DNA of 64,000 bases from AWTP1-18 sp036504515 (lineage in GTDB: Bacteria; Pseudomonadota; Gammaproteobacteria; Burkholderiales; Rhodocyclaceae), in NCBI GenBank assembly GCA_036504515.1, contig DASXVA010000001.1:186001-250000 (forward strand), read 5' to 3'. This document shows, piece by piece, positions 33,705 through 42,571 of the stretch. The notes beneath the pieces are model-generated. The model saw only the letters and a list, made by a program, of their open reading frames with translations. It was not told where the DNA came from and searched no databases. Position 1 is the stretch's first letter. Every line of letters begins with the position of its first letter. The translations under genes were made by a program, and so were the position numbers.

Positions 33705-34726
33705 TCCAGTGGCTTCCCTTGATATTCACCAGTGAGGGTCCGAAGAAAACCCACCAGCTTTGATATTTCTCCTGGCGTGAACTCCGTACCCAACTGGTAA
33801 CGGGCCATGATCTTCACTACGTCCTCCAGACTCTTGGCCGAGCCGTCATGCAAGTATGGTGCGGTGAGGGCAACATTGCGCAGGGACGGCACCTTGAAAA
33901 AATGCTTGTCCTGTTCGCGCTTGGTGATGTTGTAAAGGCCAAAGTCAGCCGATGTGATATTGCCTCGGGCCACAAAATAGTTCTCCATGATGCCCAGCTT
34001 CTGGTACATGTTCCCCCCGATGTTGATGCCTTGGTGGCAACTGATGCAGCCGGCTTGCTTGAACAGTCGATAGCCAGCCAACTCATCGGCATTTAAGGCG
34101 GAGGTTTCGCCCTGAAGATAGCGATCGAAGCGCGAATTGGGAGTACTCAAGGACCGCTCGAAGGTCGCCACTGCATCTTTGAAATTAGCCAACTGAATGC
34201 CGTCCTGGTAAATATCGGAAAACGCTTCCTGATATTTTTTATCGGAGGCGAGAACGGATTTAGCTCGCTCCCAAGTGCTTCCCATTTCCTTCGGGTTAGT
34301 TAGGGGCCCCGTCGCCTGTTCCTCCAGGGATTCAGCTCGGCCATTCCAGAATTGGCGAAAATTAAATCCACTGTTGAAAACCGTCGGGGCATTGATGTCC
34401 CCTTCCTGTCCACCGATACCAAAGGACCGGGGCAATCGATCAACACCGCCCGTTGCAAGATTGTGGCAATGGCTGCAGGCGATGGTGCCATCGCCCGACA
34501 ATCGAGCATCATTGAACAAGCGACTGCCCAAGGCAACTTTGCGCCCATCAAGGTCAATAGCCAATGGCAAGGGAACAATGGGCCCTTTCGGCCCGACGGA
34601 CTCCTTGACTGACTTTTTGGCGAGACCTGTATCTCGTAGCGGCGCGTCAAAATAACCAAGGCCGATGCTTCCTAAAATTGCAACCATCAGGACGACAGCA
34701 ACAATCCATTCGTATCTTTTCGTCAT
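33701..34726 (-). CDS. Membrane-anchored di-haem cytochrome c peroxidase
   Basis: A 341-residue protein with an uncleaved N-terminal TM helix (about 7-25) and two c-type haem sites, CSHCH near residue 84 and CISCH near 220, as in bacterial di-haem peroxidases that reduce H2O2 in the periplasm. Features of the family are PTVFNSGFNFRQFWNGRA and PSLRNVALTAPYLHDGS, which carry the residues around the peroxidatic haem. It leads a two-gene unit with the GGDEF-EAL protein and is divergent from a ferritin-like gene. A role in sensing peroxide for the c-di-GMP enzyme is speculation from coupling. Confidence 0.9.
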   Translation of the reverse strand: MTKRYEWIVAVVLMVAILGSIGLGYFDAPLRDTGLAKKSVKESVGPKGPIVPLPLAIDLDGRKVALGSRLFNDARLSGDGTIACSHCHNLATGGVDRLPRSFGIGGQEGDINAPTVFNSGFNFRQFWNGRAESLEEQATGPLTNPKEMGSTWERAKSVLASDKKYQEAFSDIYQDGIQLANFKDAVATFERSLSTPNSRFDRYLQGETSALNADELAGYRLFKQAGCISCHQGINIGGNMYQKLGIMENYFVARGNITSADFGLYNITKREQDKHFFKVPSLRNVALTAPYLHDGSAKSLEDVVKIMARYQLGTEFTPGEISKLVGFLRTLTGEYQGKPLE

Positions 34727-35058
34727 GGCGTTTCCATGAATAAATCCTGGCCCGTTGTAATCACACTTTGGTTATAGACGTAATGCACCAGAAAATATTG
34801 ACGCATGTCATCACTGCTGTCATTTGCCCGAGTTGGGATGGTCGGCCAAACGATATGTTCTGAGCCCGGAGGACACCTCCGGAATGGCCAAGGATTGAGT
34901 CAGAAGACGCAATGGAGGCGGTGTTTACCAGACACTAACCTCCATGTTTACGTCACAACGCTGGGAACATTTCCCTACATTCCCTACAAGTAATAGCGAG
35001 CATCCCTCAGCAGTGCTAGAGTCTCCCGATCCCCTTCTGGCCCACCTGGACTAAAACC
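34727..35058. other. Divergent region, peroxidase / ferritin-like genes
   Basis: About 330 nt with no credible gene. It must hold two promoters. A perfect CCGGAGG-ACA-CCTCCGG hairpin/palindrome lies at 34866-34882, a good operator candidate. No OxyR or FNR consensus was recognised by eye. Confidence 0.55.
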
Positions 35059-35514
35059 ATGAGCCTTCCTTCTTTTCTTGCCCATGCCGTCAAGCTTGAA
35101 TACGAAGCTGAAAAGATCTATCGCGAAACGGCGGAGCTAATCACCCGGATGGACCCGTCCCATGCGGGAGAGTTTTTCAAAGAGATGGCTGGGTATGCGA
35201 AACAGCATCTTGATTCAATCATGCACCGGGCGGGAATTACCGAAATTTCCGAACTGCCTCAGTTCGGTTATGTCTGGGGAACAGACCCGGTCCCGGAATC
35301 CATAGCGCCGCCCCCCGCAGCAGATAGCGGCATCGATCTTGATGACGCCATGGCTCTGGCCCTGGATGCTGAACGCCGTGCAGCGGCCTTCTATGCAGAA
35401 GTCGCTGCTACGTCCTTGGACCCCATTGTCAAAGTACTTGCCAACACCTTCGCCGCAGAGGAACGGGAACACGTCCTCGCCCTTGAGCGCTTCATGGGAG
35501 CCAAGCCCTACTAA
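35059..35514 (+). CDS. Ferritin-like (rubrerythrin-type) protein
   Basis: A 151-residue cytoplasmic four-helix protein of the ferritin-like superfamily. Helix motifs with Glu carboxylates fit a di-iron site: AVKLEYEAEKIY in the first helix, AERRAAAFYAEV and AEEREHVLALERF in the third and fourth. There is no C-terminal rubredoxin domain, so it is not a full rubrerythrin. A flexible PPPAAD linker interrupts the bundle. It is divergent from the peroxidase, which supports a role in peroxide or iron handling, though its reaction is unproven. Confidence 0.85.
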   Translation: MSLPSFLAHAVKLEYEAEKIYRETAELITRMDPSHAGEFFKEMAGYAKQHLDSIMHRAGITEISELPQFGYVWGTDPVPESIAPPPAADSGIDLDDAMALALDAERRAAAFYAEVAATSLDPIVKVLANTFAAEEREHVLALERFMGAKPY

Positions 35515-35554
35515 ATCCTTGGCGTAGTTTCCTGGCGATCAAACGCCCATTTGT

Positions 35555-37672
35555 TCACGACAGGCGTCTGCGCAGTTCAGCGCTAACTTCCTTGATCGTT
35601 TCGCTCCAGTCGCCGCAGGTTCTTTGCCGGAACATTCGCATTCCCGGATACCAGGGTGAATCCTCCCGGTCCCAAAACCAGCGCCAGTCGGTCCCGACCG
35701 CCGGCAGCAGCGTCCAGCAATCCTTACCCATGGCGCCGGCAAGATGGGCGACCGCCGTATCGACACTGATCACCAAATCCAACTGAGCCACAATCGCCGC
35801 CGTATCGGCGAAATCCTGAATATCAGCACCCAGGGGAAGCATGGGCTGGTCTGCGGACAGCTGGATTGCCTGCTCCTCTTTCCATTCCCTTTGCAAGCTG
35901 ACAAAGACCACGCCGGGTACAGACCAGAGCGGTGCAAGTACGGACAGGTCGGCGATAGAACGATTGCCGTCATTCCTGTGCAGAGGGTTGCCTTGCCAGG
36001 CTAGCCCAACCTTGAAACCTTCTCTCGGCAGTCGAGGCTGCCACTTATCCATCCGCTTTGATTGCGCATGGAGGTAAGGCAAGGCAGCCGGTATGGATTG
36101 AACCGTCGTCGAAAAATGCCGGGGCAGACCTAAAGGAACGGACCAGTAATCGTGGGGTGGAAGCAGGGCCTCATCCGTTATCACCGCATCAACACCCGCC
36201 ATGGTTTCCAGCAACGGAGCGAGAGGCGCATCACAAACTACCGTGAGATAACGCAGGCCCCGCTCCTTGAGCAAAGAGGCATAGCGAACACACTGAATGT
36301 AGTCACCAAACCCTTGCTCTGGCAGGAGCGCGAGAGACTTTCCAACCAAAGACTCGCCCTGCCATTTGGGGAAAGGAAGATTCGGCACCTCGCCAATGCC
36401 CGCCGTCCTGTTGGGGTCGTAGAGGGCCTCGTAATCTGGCCAAGCCTCCGCATAGCGCCCCTGGATCAACAACAGCAAGCTTCGATTCCACCGAGCATCG
36501 GCAAAGTCGGCCTTCAATGCCAAGGCCTGGTTATAGGCATCTTCGGCCTCGGCAAAACGCCGGGATTCATAGAACAGTTTGCCAAGATTGAAATAGGCAT
36601 CGGCACTATCTGGCTTCAACGCGATGGTTTGACGGTAGGCCGCTTCCGCTTCGACAGGGCGCTGAGTGAGCTGCAGCAAGTTACCCAGGTTGTAGTGTGC
36701 TTCGGCGCAATCCGGATTCAATTCGATGGCCTTGCGATAAACCTCTTCGGCTTCCTGAAGGCGGTAACTTTTCTTGAAGACGTTACCCAGATTACCCAGT
36801 GCGCCGAGGTAGCTCGGGTTCAATTCAAGGACGCGGCAGTAAGCGTCCTCAGCCTCTCGCCATCGTTCCATTTCTTGAAGCAAATTACCGAGGTTGTAAT
36901 GAGCTTCGACAAAGGTCGGTGCGAGTACGGCGGCACAGCGATAAAGGGTCTCCGCTTCGACAAGGCGCTTGGTGTCTTTGTGAATCAGCCCAAGATTGTT
37001 ATAGGCCGCAGCAAAGTCCGGCTTCAATTCGATGGCACAGCGGAAGGCAGTTTCGGCTTCCACCAACCGCCGGGTTTCCTGATAAAGATTTCCCAGGTTG
37101 AAATAGGCAAGCACAAACTCGGGGTTCAGTTTCAGGGCCTGGGCATAGGCCCCCTCCGCCTCTGGCAGGCGCCCCATTTCGCAATAGACATTGCCCAGGT
37201 TGCTGTAGGCATCAACAAAATCCGGGTTCAATTCGATGGCGCGCTGATAGGCTGATTCGGCTTGCGCCAGTCGCTGGGTTTGCTTGAGCAGATTGCCCAG
37301 ATTGTTGTGGGCTTCGGCGAATTCCGGCATCAGTTCTATGGCCGACAGATACGCCGCTTCAGCCTCGTCTGGGCGATTACTCTCCTGCAGGACCAAGCCC
37401 AGATTCATGAAGATCACGGGATCATTGCGGAGTGACAAAGCCTGACGGATCAAGCTTTCTGCTTCGCCCCAATGCCCCGTTTGTTGCCGCACCATGCCCA
37501 AAAGATGCAAGGCATCCACATGGGTTTTGTTGCCAAGTAATACCTGCCGATAGGCCTCTGCGGCCTCGTCCAAATGCCCGGCTTGATGGGCCCTGATGGC
37601 GGACTGAAAGATTGCGTCTATTGATCCCTGACTTGATTCTGCTTCAACACCCGTAGGTGAAAGATCACCCAC
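35555..37672 (-). CDS. Large TPR protein with glycosyltransferase-like domain
   Basis: A 705-residue protein with a long array of about 11-12 TPRs (residues 15-400, regular N-L-G / A-E-A-Y-R pattern every 34 residues) and a C-terminal GT-B-like domain (from about 430) with VDTAVAHLAGAMGKDCW. It is the larger paralogue of the gene at 8912-10306, and both end in the same donor-site motif. By analogy with O-GlcNAc-transferase-like bacterial proteins it may glycosylate protein or surface targets; acceptor and donor are unknown. GTG 37672 has GAGG upstream. The DNA repeats of the TPRs are regular enough that recombination could change the copy number. Confidence 0.85.
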   Translation of the reverse strand: MGDLSPTGVEAESSQGSIDAIFQSAIRAHQAGHLDEAAEAYRQVLLGNKTHVDALHLLGMVRQQTGHWGEAESLIRQALSLRNDPVIFMNLGLVLQESNRPDEAEAAYLSAIELMPEFAEAHNNLGNLLKQTQRLAQAESAYQRAIELNPDFVDAYSNLGNVYCEMGRLPEAEGAYAQALKLNPEFVLAYFNLGNLYQETRRLVEAETAFRCAIELKPDFAAAYNNLGLIHKDTKRLVEAETLYRCAAVLAPTFVEAHYNLGNLLQEMERWREAEDAYCRVLELNPSYLGALGNLGNVFKKSYRLQEAEEVYRKAIELNPDCAEAHYNLGNLLQLTQRPVEAEAAYRQTIALKPDSADAYFNLGKLFYESRRFAEAEDAYNQALALKADFADARWNRSLLLLIQGRYAEAWPDYEALYDPNRTAGIGEVPNLPFPKWQGESLVGKSLALLPEQGFGDYIQCVRYASLLKERGLRYLTVVCDAPLAPLLETMAGVDAVITDEALLPPHDYWSVPLGLPRHFSTTVQSIPAALPYLHAQSKRMDKWQPRLPREGFKVGLAWQGNPLHRNDGNRSIADLSVLAPLWSVPGVVFVSLQREWKEEQAIQLSADQPMLPLGADIQDFADTAAIVAQLDLVISVDTAVAHLAGAMGKDCWTLLPAVGTDWRWFWDREDSPWYPGMRMFRQRTCGDWSETIKEVSAELRRRLS

Positions 37673-37982
37673 GCTGCACCTCGTTTCGGTGCTCGGTCAG
37701 GTTGTGATTTGTGTTGCCCAGAATAGGGTTGAATAAACTCATGAACTAGAAATGCCCGCTTGTACCGGGCAACTTTAGCCAATCCTGTCCGAAGGTTTTT
37801 GAGAAAAATGTGTCCAAATGTGAACCGCAGAAACTTCCTTCTGGTTCGCCACAATCATTCCCGACAGCCGCCCTGGCGTTCTTCGTTCTCCACGACCGCC
37901 CAAATAAAAACCGGCTGAATCATCAGCCGGTTTTTATTTGTCGGGAGAGGACTTCCCCGTTCCTGGATTACATCTGGGGCGT
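37673..37982. other. Intergenic region between yebC and the TPR gene
   Basis: About 310 nt. It contains a small hairpin (TGCCCG / CGGGCA, 37753-37771) and the strong yebC terminator at 37901-37940. No gene is seen. Confidence 0.6.
37901..37940 (-). terminator. Very strong terminator after yebC
   Basis: A perfect 18-bp stem (AAATAAAAACCGGCTGA and its complement) around an ATCA loop, giving T-runs on both strands. It terminates yebC and could work in both directions. Confidence 0.92.
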
Positions 37983-38708
37983 TTATTCCTCGATTACTAC
38001 GGAGGTATAAACCTCCTGCACATCGTCCAGACTTTCCAGCACGTCCAGCAGCTTCTGCATGCGCACACCTTCGTCGCCACTCAGGCTGGTTTCGTTCAGG
38101 GCTTTCTGGGTCACTTCAGCGAACTCGGCTTTGAACCCAGCGGCTTCCAACGCATCCTTTACCGTGGTCAGATCAGCAGGTCCGGTAAGCACTTCGATGG
38201 ACCCGTCGTCATGGGTCATCACGTCTTCAGCGCCGGCCTCGATCGCCGCATCCATCAACTTGGCTTCGTCAGTACCGGGGGCAAACAGCATCTGGCCGCA
38301 GTGTTTGAACTGGAACGCCACGCAACCGTCGGTGCCCATATTGCCGCCGTACTTGTTGAAGGCATGGCGCACTTCGGCCACAGTGCGGGTCTTGTTGTCC
38401 GTCAGGCAATCCACCATCACGGCGGAACCGCCGATGCCGTAGCCTTCGTAACGGATTTCAACGTACTCCACGCCTTCCAGCTCGCCGGTACCCTTCTTGA
38501 TGGCGTTGTCGATCTTGTCCTTGGGCATGTTCACGCCCTTGGCCTTGTCTACCGCCAGACGCAAGCGGGGGTTGAAGCTGATATCGCCTCCACCCAGCTT
38601 GGCCGCCACGGTGATTTCCTTGGCCAGCTTGGAGAAGGCCGCACCGCGCTTTTCGTCCTGACGACCCTTGCGGTGCTGGATATTGGCCCATTTGGAATGT
38701 CCGGCCAT
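37983..38708 (-). CDS. yebC: YebC/TACO1 family translation/transcription factor
   Basis: A 241-residue conserved protein. YebC-family members are described as transcriptional regulators and, more recently, as ribosome-associated factors that ease stalling on polyproline stretches. The full family sequence is present: MAGHSKWANIQHRKG at the N-terminus, VNMPKDKIDNAIKKGTGE, and the acidic DDVQEVYTSV end. AAAGGAAAC precedes the start. It is transcribed alone, divergent from the HerA-like gene. Confidence 0.96.
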   Translation of the reverse strand: MAGHSKWANIQHRKGRQDEKRGAAFSKLAKEITVAAKLGGGDISFNPRLRLAVDKAKGVNMPKDKIDNAIKKGTGELEGVEYVEIRYEGYGIGGSAVMVDCLTDNKTRTVAEVRHAFNKYGGNMGTDGCVAFQFKHCGQMLFAPGTDEAKLMDAAIEAGAEDVMTHDDGSIEVLTGPADLTTVKDALEAAGFKAEFAEVTQKALNETSLSGDEGVRMQKLLDVLESLDDVQEVYTSVVIEE

Positions 38709-38810
38709 AAAAGTTTCCTTTGAAGTGCGTTGCTAGAATGAAGCGCGGGATTTTACCACCCGCATCCGGCCCATTTCGCCGCTTCTTCCCCTTAACTGCC
38801 CCCTTTCGCC

Positions 38811-40352
38811 ATGACCGCCACCCTGCCCGTTGCCAAGAATGCCGAGACTGAGCTTGCCCTGTTGTTGCCCCTGGCCAACCGCCATGGCTTGATCGCCGGA
38901 GCCACGGGTACCGGCAAGACGGTGACGCTGCAACGGCTGGCGGAACAGTTTTCCCGAGCCGGCGTTCCGGTCTTCATGGCCGATGTGAAGGGCGACCTGT
39001 CGGGCCTGGGTGCCGCTGGCACAGCCTCGGACAAGCTCAAAGCGCGGCTGCAGCAATTGCAGATCAGCGACTGGCAACCCGCCGCCTGCCCCGCCGTGTT
39101 CTGGGACATCTACGGCGAACAGGGCCACCCCGTGCGTGCCACGGTGTCGGACATGGGGCCGCTGTTGTTGGGTCGACTGCTCAATTTGAACGACACCCAG
39201 GAAGGCGTGCTGCAACTGGTGTTCAAGATTGCCGACGACCAGGGTCTGCTGTTGCTCGACCTCAAGGATCTGCGGGCCATGGTGCAGCATGTGGGCGAAC
39301 ATGCCAGCGAGTTCAAGACCGAATACGGCAACATTTCCACCGCCAGCATCGGCGCCATCCAGCGCGGCCTGCTCACCCTGGAGCAGCAGGGCGGCGAGCA
39401 TTTCTTCGGCGAACCCATGCTCGACATTGCCGACCTGATGCAGACCGATGGCAACGGTGCCGGCGTGATCAACATCCTCGCCGGGGAAAAGTTGATGAAC
39501 GCGCCCCGGCTCTATTCCAGCTTTCTGCTCTGGTTGCTCTCCGAGTTGTTCGAGCAACTGCCGGAAGCCGGCGACCTGCCCAAGCCCAAGCTGGTGTTCT
39601 TCTTCGACGAAGCCCACCTGCTGTTCAACGAAGCGCCTGCCGCCCTGCTGGAAAAAATCGAACAGGTGGTGCGCCTGATCCGCTCCAAAGGCGTGGGCAT
39701 TTACTTCGTCAGCCAGAATCCCCTCGACATTCCCGACACGGTGCTGGGCCAACTCGGCAACCGCGTGCAACACGCTCTGCGCGCCTTCACGCCCCGGGAT
39801 CAAAAAGCAGTGAAGACCGCCGCCGAAACCCTGCGCGCGAATCCCAAACTCAATGTGGAAACCGCCATCACCGAACTCGGTGTCGGCGAAGCCCTAGTTT
39901 CCTTCCTTGACGAAAAAGGTACGCCCACCATCGTCGAGCGCGCCTGGGTGCTGCCCCCGGCCACCCGCATCGGGCCCCTGACGGCGGCGGAAAGAAAAAC
40001 CGCCATCGAAAGCTCCCTGCTCTTCGGTCACTACGAACAGGTGCAGGATCGGGAGTCCGCCTACGAACGGCTCAAGGGCACCGCCCCAAGTAAGGCCGCT
40101 CCAGCTCCAAGCGGAACAGCGACCAATACGCCAACTCCGGCTCCCAGCAGCAATGGCGGTTTTGGCGAAGTCCTGGGTGACCTGCTCGGCAGTCGCGCCC
40201 CCGGCAGCACTGGTCGTGGTCGCAGCAGCGATTCCGTTTTGGAGACCGTTGCCAAAAGTGCTGCCCGAGCCATCGGCTCCCAGCTTGGCCGCGAGATCAT
40301 TCGCGGTGTGCTCGGCTCCATTCTTGGCGGCAGTGGCAGCCGCCGGCGTTAA
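38811..40352 (+). CDS. HerA-like helicase/ATPase (DUF853)
   Basis: A 513-residue cytoplasmic ATPase of the HerA-HP DUF853 family. Walker A GATGTGKTVTLQRLA is near residue 27, Walker B KLVFFFDEAHLLFN near 265, and an arginine-finger region lies later (SQNPLDIPD). In related families HerA-type motors pump or process DNA; this group's substrate is unknown. A low-complexity Pro/Ala/Ser linker (about 425-460) precedes a Gly-rich C-terminus. It is not beside a NurA nuclease, so a HerA-NurA repair role is not supported. Confidence 0.88.
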   Translation: MTATLPVAKNAETELALLLPLANRHGLIAGATGTGKTVTLQRLAEQFSRAGVPVFMADVKGDLSGLGAAGTASDKLKARLQQLQISDWQPAACPAVFWDIYGEQGHPVRATVSDMGPLLLGRLLNLNDTQEGVLQLVFKIADDQGLLLLDLKDLRAMVQHVGEHASEFKTEYGNISTASIGAIQRGLLTLEQQGGEHFFGEPMLDIADLMQTDGNGAGVINILAGEKLMNAPRLYSSFLLWLLSELFEQLPEAGDLPKPKLVFFFDEAHLLFNEAPAALLEKIEQVVRLIRSKGVGIYFVSQNPLDIPDTVLGQLGNRVQHALRAFTPRDQKAVKTAAETLRANPKLNVETAITELGVGEALVSFLDEKGTPTIVERAWVLPPATRIGPLTAAERKTAIESSLLFGHYEQVQDRESAYERLKGTAPSKAAPAPSGTATNTPTPAPSSNGGFGEVLGDLLGSRAPGSTGRGRSSDSVLETVAKSAARAIGSQLGREIIRGVLGSILGGSGSRRR

Positions 40353-40364
40353 ACCCGCCCGCCG

Positions 40365-41261
40365 CTAATCGCGCTCCACCGACCCGGCCAGATATTCCAC
40401 CAAGGCCGCCACGTAGCGGTTCTCCAGGGTTTCCGGGCGGACGACAATTTCCATGGCCCGAGGCGCCCAGGCATCGGTCAGGGGCACCCAGGCCAGGGAG
40501 TAACTGCGCACCGCCTGCTCCGCCGCTGAGCGTGGCACCAGGCCGACCCCGACCCCGGCCGCCGCCATGCGGCACACCGCATCGAAGCTTCGCACCTGAA
40601 TCCGCAAACGTAAGGTGCGCCCCGCCGCCCGGGCCTGCTGCAAGAGGAAACCGTGAATCGCGCTGCCGCTATCCAGGCTGACGAAGGGCTCCTCCGTTGC
40701 ATCCACGAAGGCGATGCTTTTACGCTTGGCCAGGGCATGGTCCGCCGCCATCACCAGGACGAGCTGGTCTTCCCGATAGGGCTGCCGCCGCAGCTCCGGG
40801 TGCTCCGCCATGCCGGCGACGATGCCCACATCGGCCTCGCCGGAAGCCACCGCTGCCATGATTTCAGGGCTGGCCCGTTCCTCCAACAGCACGTTGGCTT
40901 GGGGCTGGGCGGCAAGAAAACTGGCCAAGTCCCGGGGCAAGAAAATGTTGGTGGCGTTGGTATTGGCCAAGAGCCGCACCACGCCCTGTACGCCCTGGGC
41001 ATAGGCGCCCATTTCCGCATTGAGCCCTTCGACCCCGGTGAGCAGCGCCCGGGCCTGACGCAGCAAGGCTTCTCCGGCGGAAGTCAGGGCCATGCCCTTG
41101 GAACGCCGGCGCAGCAATGGCGTAGCGAACTCCGCCTCCAGTTGCGACAGGCGGGCGCTGGCGGCCCCCGACGAACGGTGCACCCGGGCCGCGCCCCGGC
41201 TCAGGCTGCCGCTCTCGGCCACGGCGACAAAAAGCCGCAAATCTTCCAGGTCATAGTGCAT
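40365..41261 (-). CDS. LysR family transcriptional regulator
   Basis: A 298-residue LysR regulator with the N-terminal HTH (LFVAVAESGSLSRGAARVHRS) and a C-terminal effector-binding domain. It is divergent from an EamA-type transporter with a gap of about 90 nt and probably controls that gene. It converges on the HerA-like gene with a 12-nt gap. The inducer is unknown. Confidence 0.92.
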   Translation of the reverse strand: MHYDLEDLRLFVAVAESGSLSRGAARVHRSSGAASARLSQLEAEFATPLLRRRSKGMALTSAGEALLRQARALLTGVEGLNAEMGAYAQGVQGVVRLLANTNATNIFLPRDLASFLAAQPQANVLLEERASPEIMAAVASGEADVGIVAGMAEHPELRRQPYREDQLVLVMAADHALAKRKSIAFVDATEEPFVSLDSGSAIHGFLLQQARAAGRTLRLRIQVRSFDAVCRMAAAGVGVGLVPRSAAEQAVRSYSLAWVPLTDAWAPRAMEIVVRPETLENRYVAALVEYLAGSVERD

Positions 41262-41353
41262 GTGATTTTGGCAAATTGGAAATCATGGTTCGGTTTTTTA
41301 GGATGGTCTCATCGCTCTTGGCAGTGTTTAATGCCATCTCGGAGGAAAACCCC

Positions 41354-42262
41354 TTGCTACGCATCAGTCATCAATTCCATTTTTCCAAAGATACTAGCAC
41401 CAGCCTGCTGCTGGCGGTAGGGGCCGCCATGGGCTTCGGCATGAAGGCCATTTTCATCAAACTGGCCTTTCCCTATGGCGTCAGCCCGGTCACCCTGCTG
41501 GCCCTGCGCATGATCTTCGCCGCGCCGTTTTTCCTCTGGGTCGGCCTGCGTTCGGCCGGCAAGCCCCTGGACCGCTACACCCTGCTCGGCGTCATCGGCT
41601 GCGGCCTGGCCGGCTATTACGGCGCCAGCATTTTCGACTTCATCGGCCTGCAATACATCAGCGCCGGCCTGGAACGCCTGATCCTGTTCACCTACCCGAC
41701 CCTCACCGTGGTGGCCGGCGCCCTGCTGCAGAAAAAACCCCTCACCGGCCGCATCCTCAAATCCCTGGCCCTCACCTACGGCGGCATCGGCCTCGCCTTC
41801 GCCCACGACGTGCAGTCCTTCGGTGATGTGGAACAGGTCTGGATCGGCGGCGGCTTCGTGTTCGCCTCCGCCATCTGCTTCGCCACCTATCTTTTGGGCA
41901 GCGGCGCCCTGATCGAAAAACTCGGCTCCAACCGCTTCACCGCCTGGGCCATGCTGGTGTCTTCCATCGCCACCTTCGTCCACTACGGCGCAACAGAACC
42001 CCTGGACATCCTGCTTCACCAACCCTGGCCGGTGTACGGCTGGGCCTTCGCCATGGCGATTTTTTCCACAGTGCTGCCGGTACTGATGCAATCCGCCGCC
42101 ATACGCCGCATGGGAGCCGGCAAGGCGGCGATCATCGGCACCGTCGGCCCACTGCTAACCATCTTCCTCGGCTGGTGGATCCTGGGCGAACCGGGCTCGG
42201 TCTGGCAGTTGGTTGGCGCAGGGCTGGTGCTGGCAGGGGTTTGGCAGATCGGAAAGAAGTAA
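41354..42262 (+). CDS. EamA/DMT family transporter
   Basis: A 302-residue inner-membrane permease of the drug/metabolite transporter superfamily, with about 10 TM helices in two EamA repeats (residues 15-140 and 150-300). The substrate is unknown; many exporters of amino acids or toxic metabolites are in this family. TTG 41354 is chosen because GGAGG lies 8 nt before it and the length fits; an in-frame ATG at 41285 would add a tail with no ribosome site. Likely regulated by the divergent LysR protein. Confidence 0.85.
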   Translation: MLRISHQFHFSKDTSTSLLLAVGAAMGFGMKAIFIKLAFPYGVSPVTLLALRMIFAAPFFLWVGLRSAGKPLDRYTLLGVIGCGLAGYYGASIFDFIGLQYISAGLERLILFTYPTLTVVAGALLQKKPLTGRILKSLALTYGGIGLAFAHDVQSFGDVEQVWIGGGFVFASAICFATYLLGSGALIEKLGSNRFTAWAMLVSSIATFVHYGATEPLDILLHQPWPVYGWAFAMAIFSTVLPVLMQSAAIRRMGAGKAAIIGTVGPLLTIFLGWWILGEPGSVWQLVGAGLVLAGVWQIGKK

Positions 42263-42317
42263 AGCCCCACGGCAATCGCGCACACCCCCATTCCCTCTAT
42301 CCCGCCGACCAGAAATC

Positions 42318-42505
42318 CATCCGAACGGAGCAGTCCGGGCTTGCTGTCCGACGCGGCGCAGCCGCTAGTTTGCAAGACCGGCCGTTCGGGTGGGTTGGCG
42401 GGAGGGGAGCCCGTAGGGCCGGGGTAGCGGGGGCTGCTTCTTTGCCTACTTTCTTGCAGAAGCAAGAAAGTAGGTCGCCCGCCGGGGCGAACTCCCGGCG
42501 CGGTC
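42318..42505. repeat. Structured non-coding element, probably dispersed
   Basis: About 190 nt of the 309-nt gap between the EamA gene and hoxW. It has the pair CCGAACGG (42321) / CCGTTCGG (42382), a G-rich run, then a perfect 12-bp hairpin CCTACTTTCTTG-CAGAAG-CAAGAAAGTAGG (42445-42474), then CGCCCGCCGGGGCG. From memory, similar modules occur between genes in many proteobacteria. I see no protein in it. Confidence 0.6.
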
Positions 42506-42571
42506 CAAGTTATGCGGGACTAACGAAAATCAGAGAAACCGACGAATCGATCGACGCGCAAAGGACAAAGC

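Noticed and set aside
35555..37672. CRISPR-like or satellite repeats
   Set aside because: The regular spacing of about 102 nt is the DNA of the TPR-coding repeats (34 codons), not a CRISPR array.
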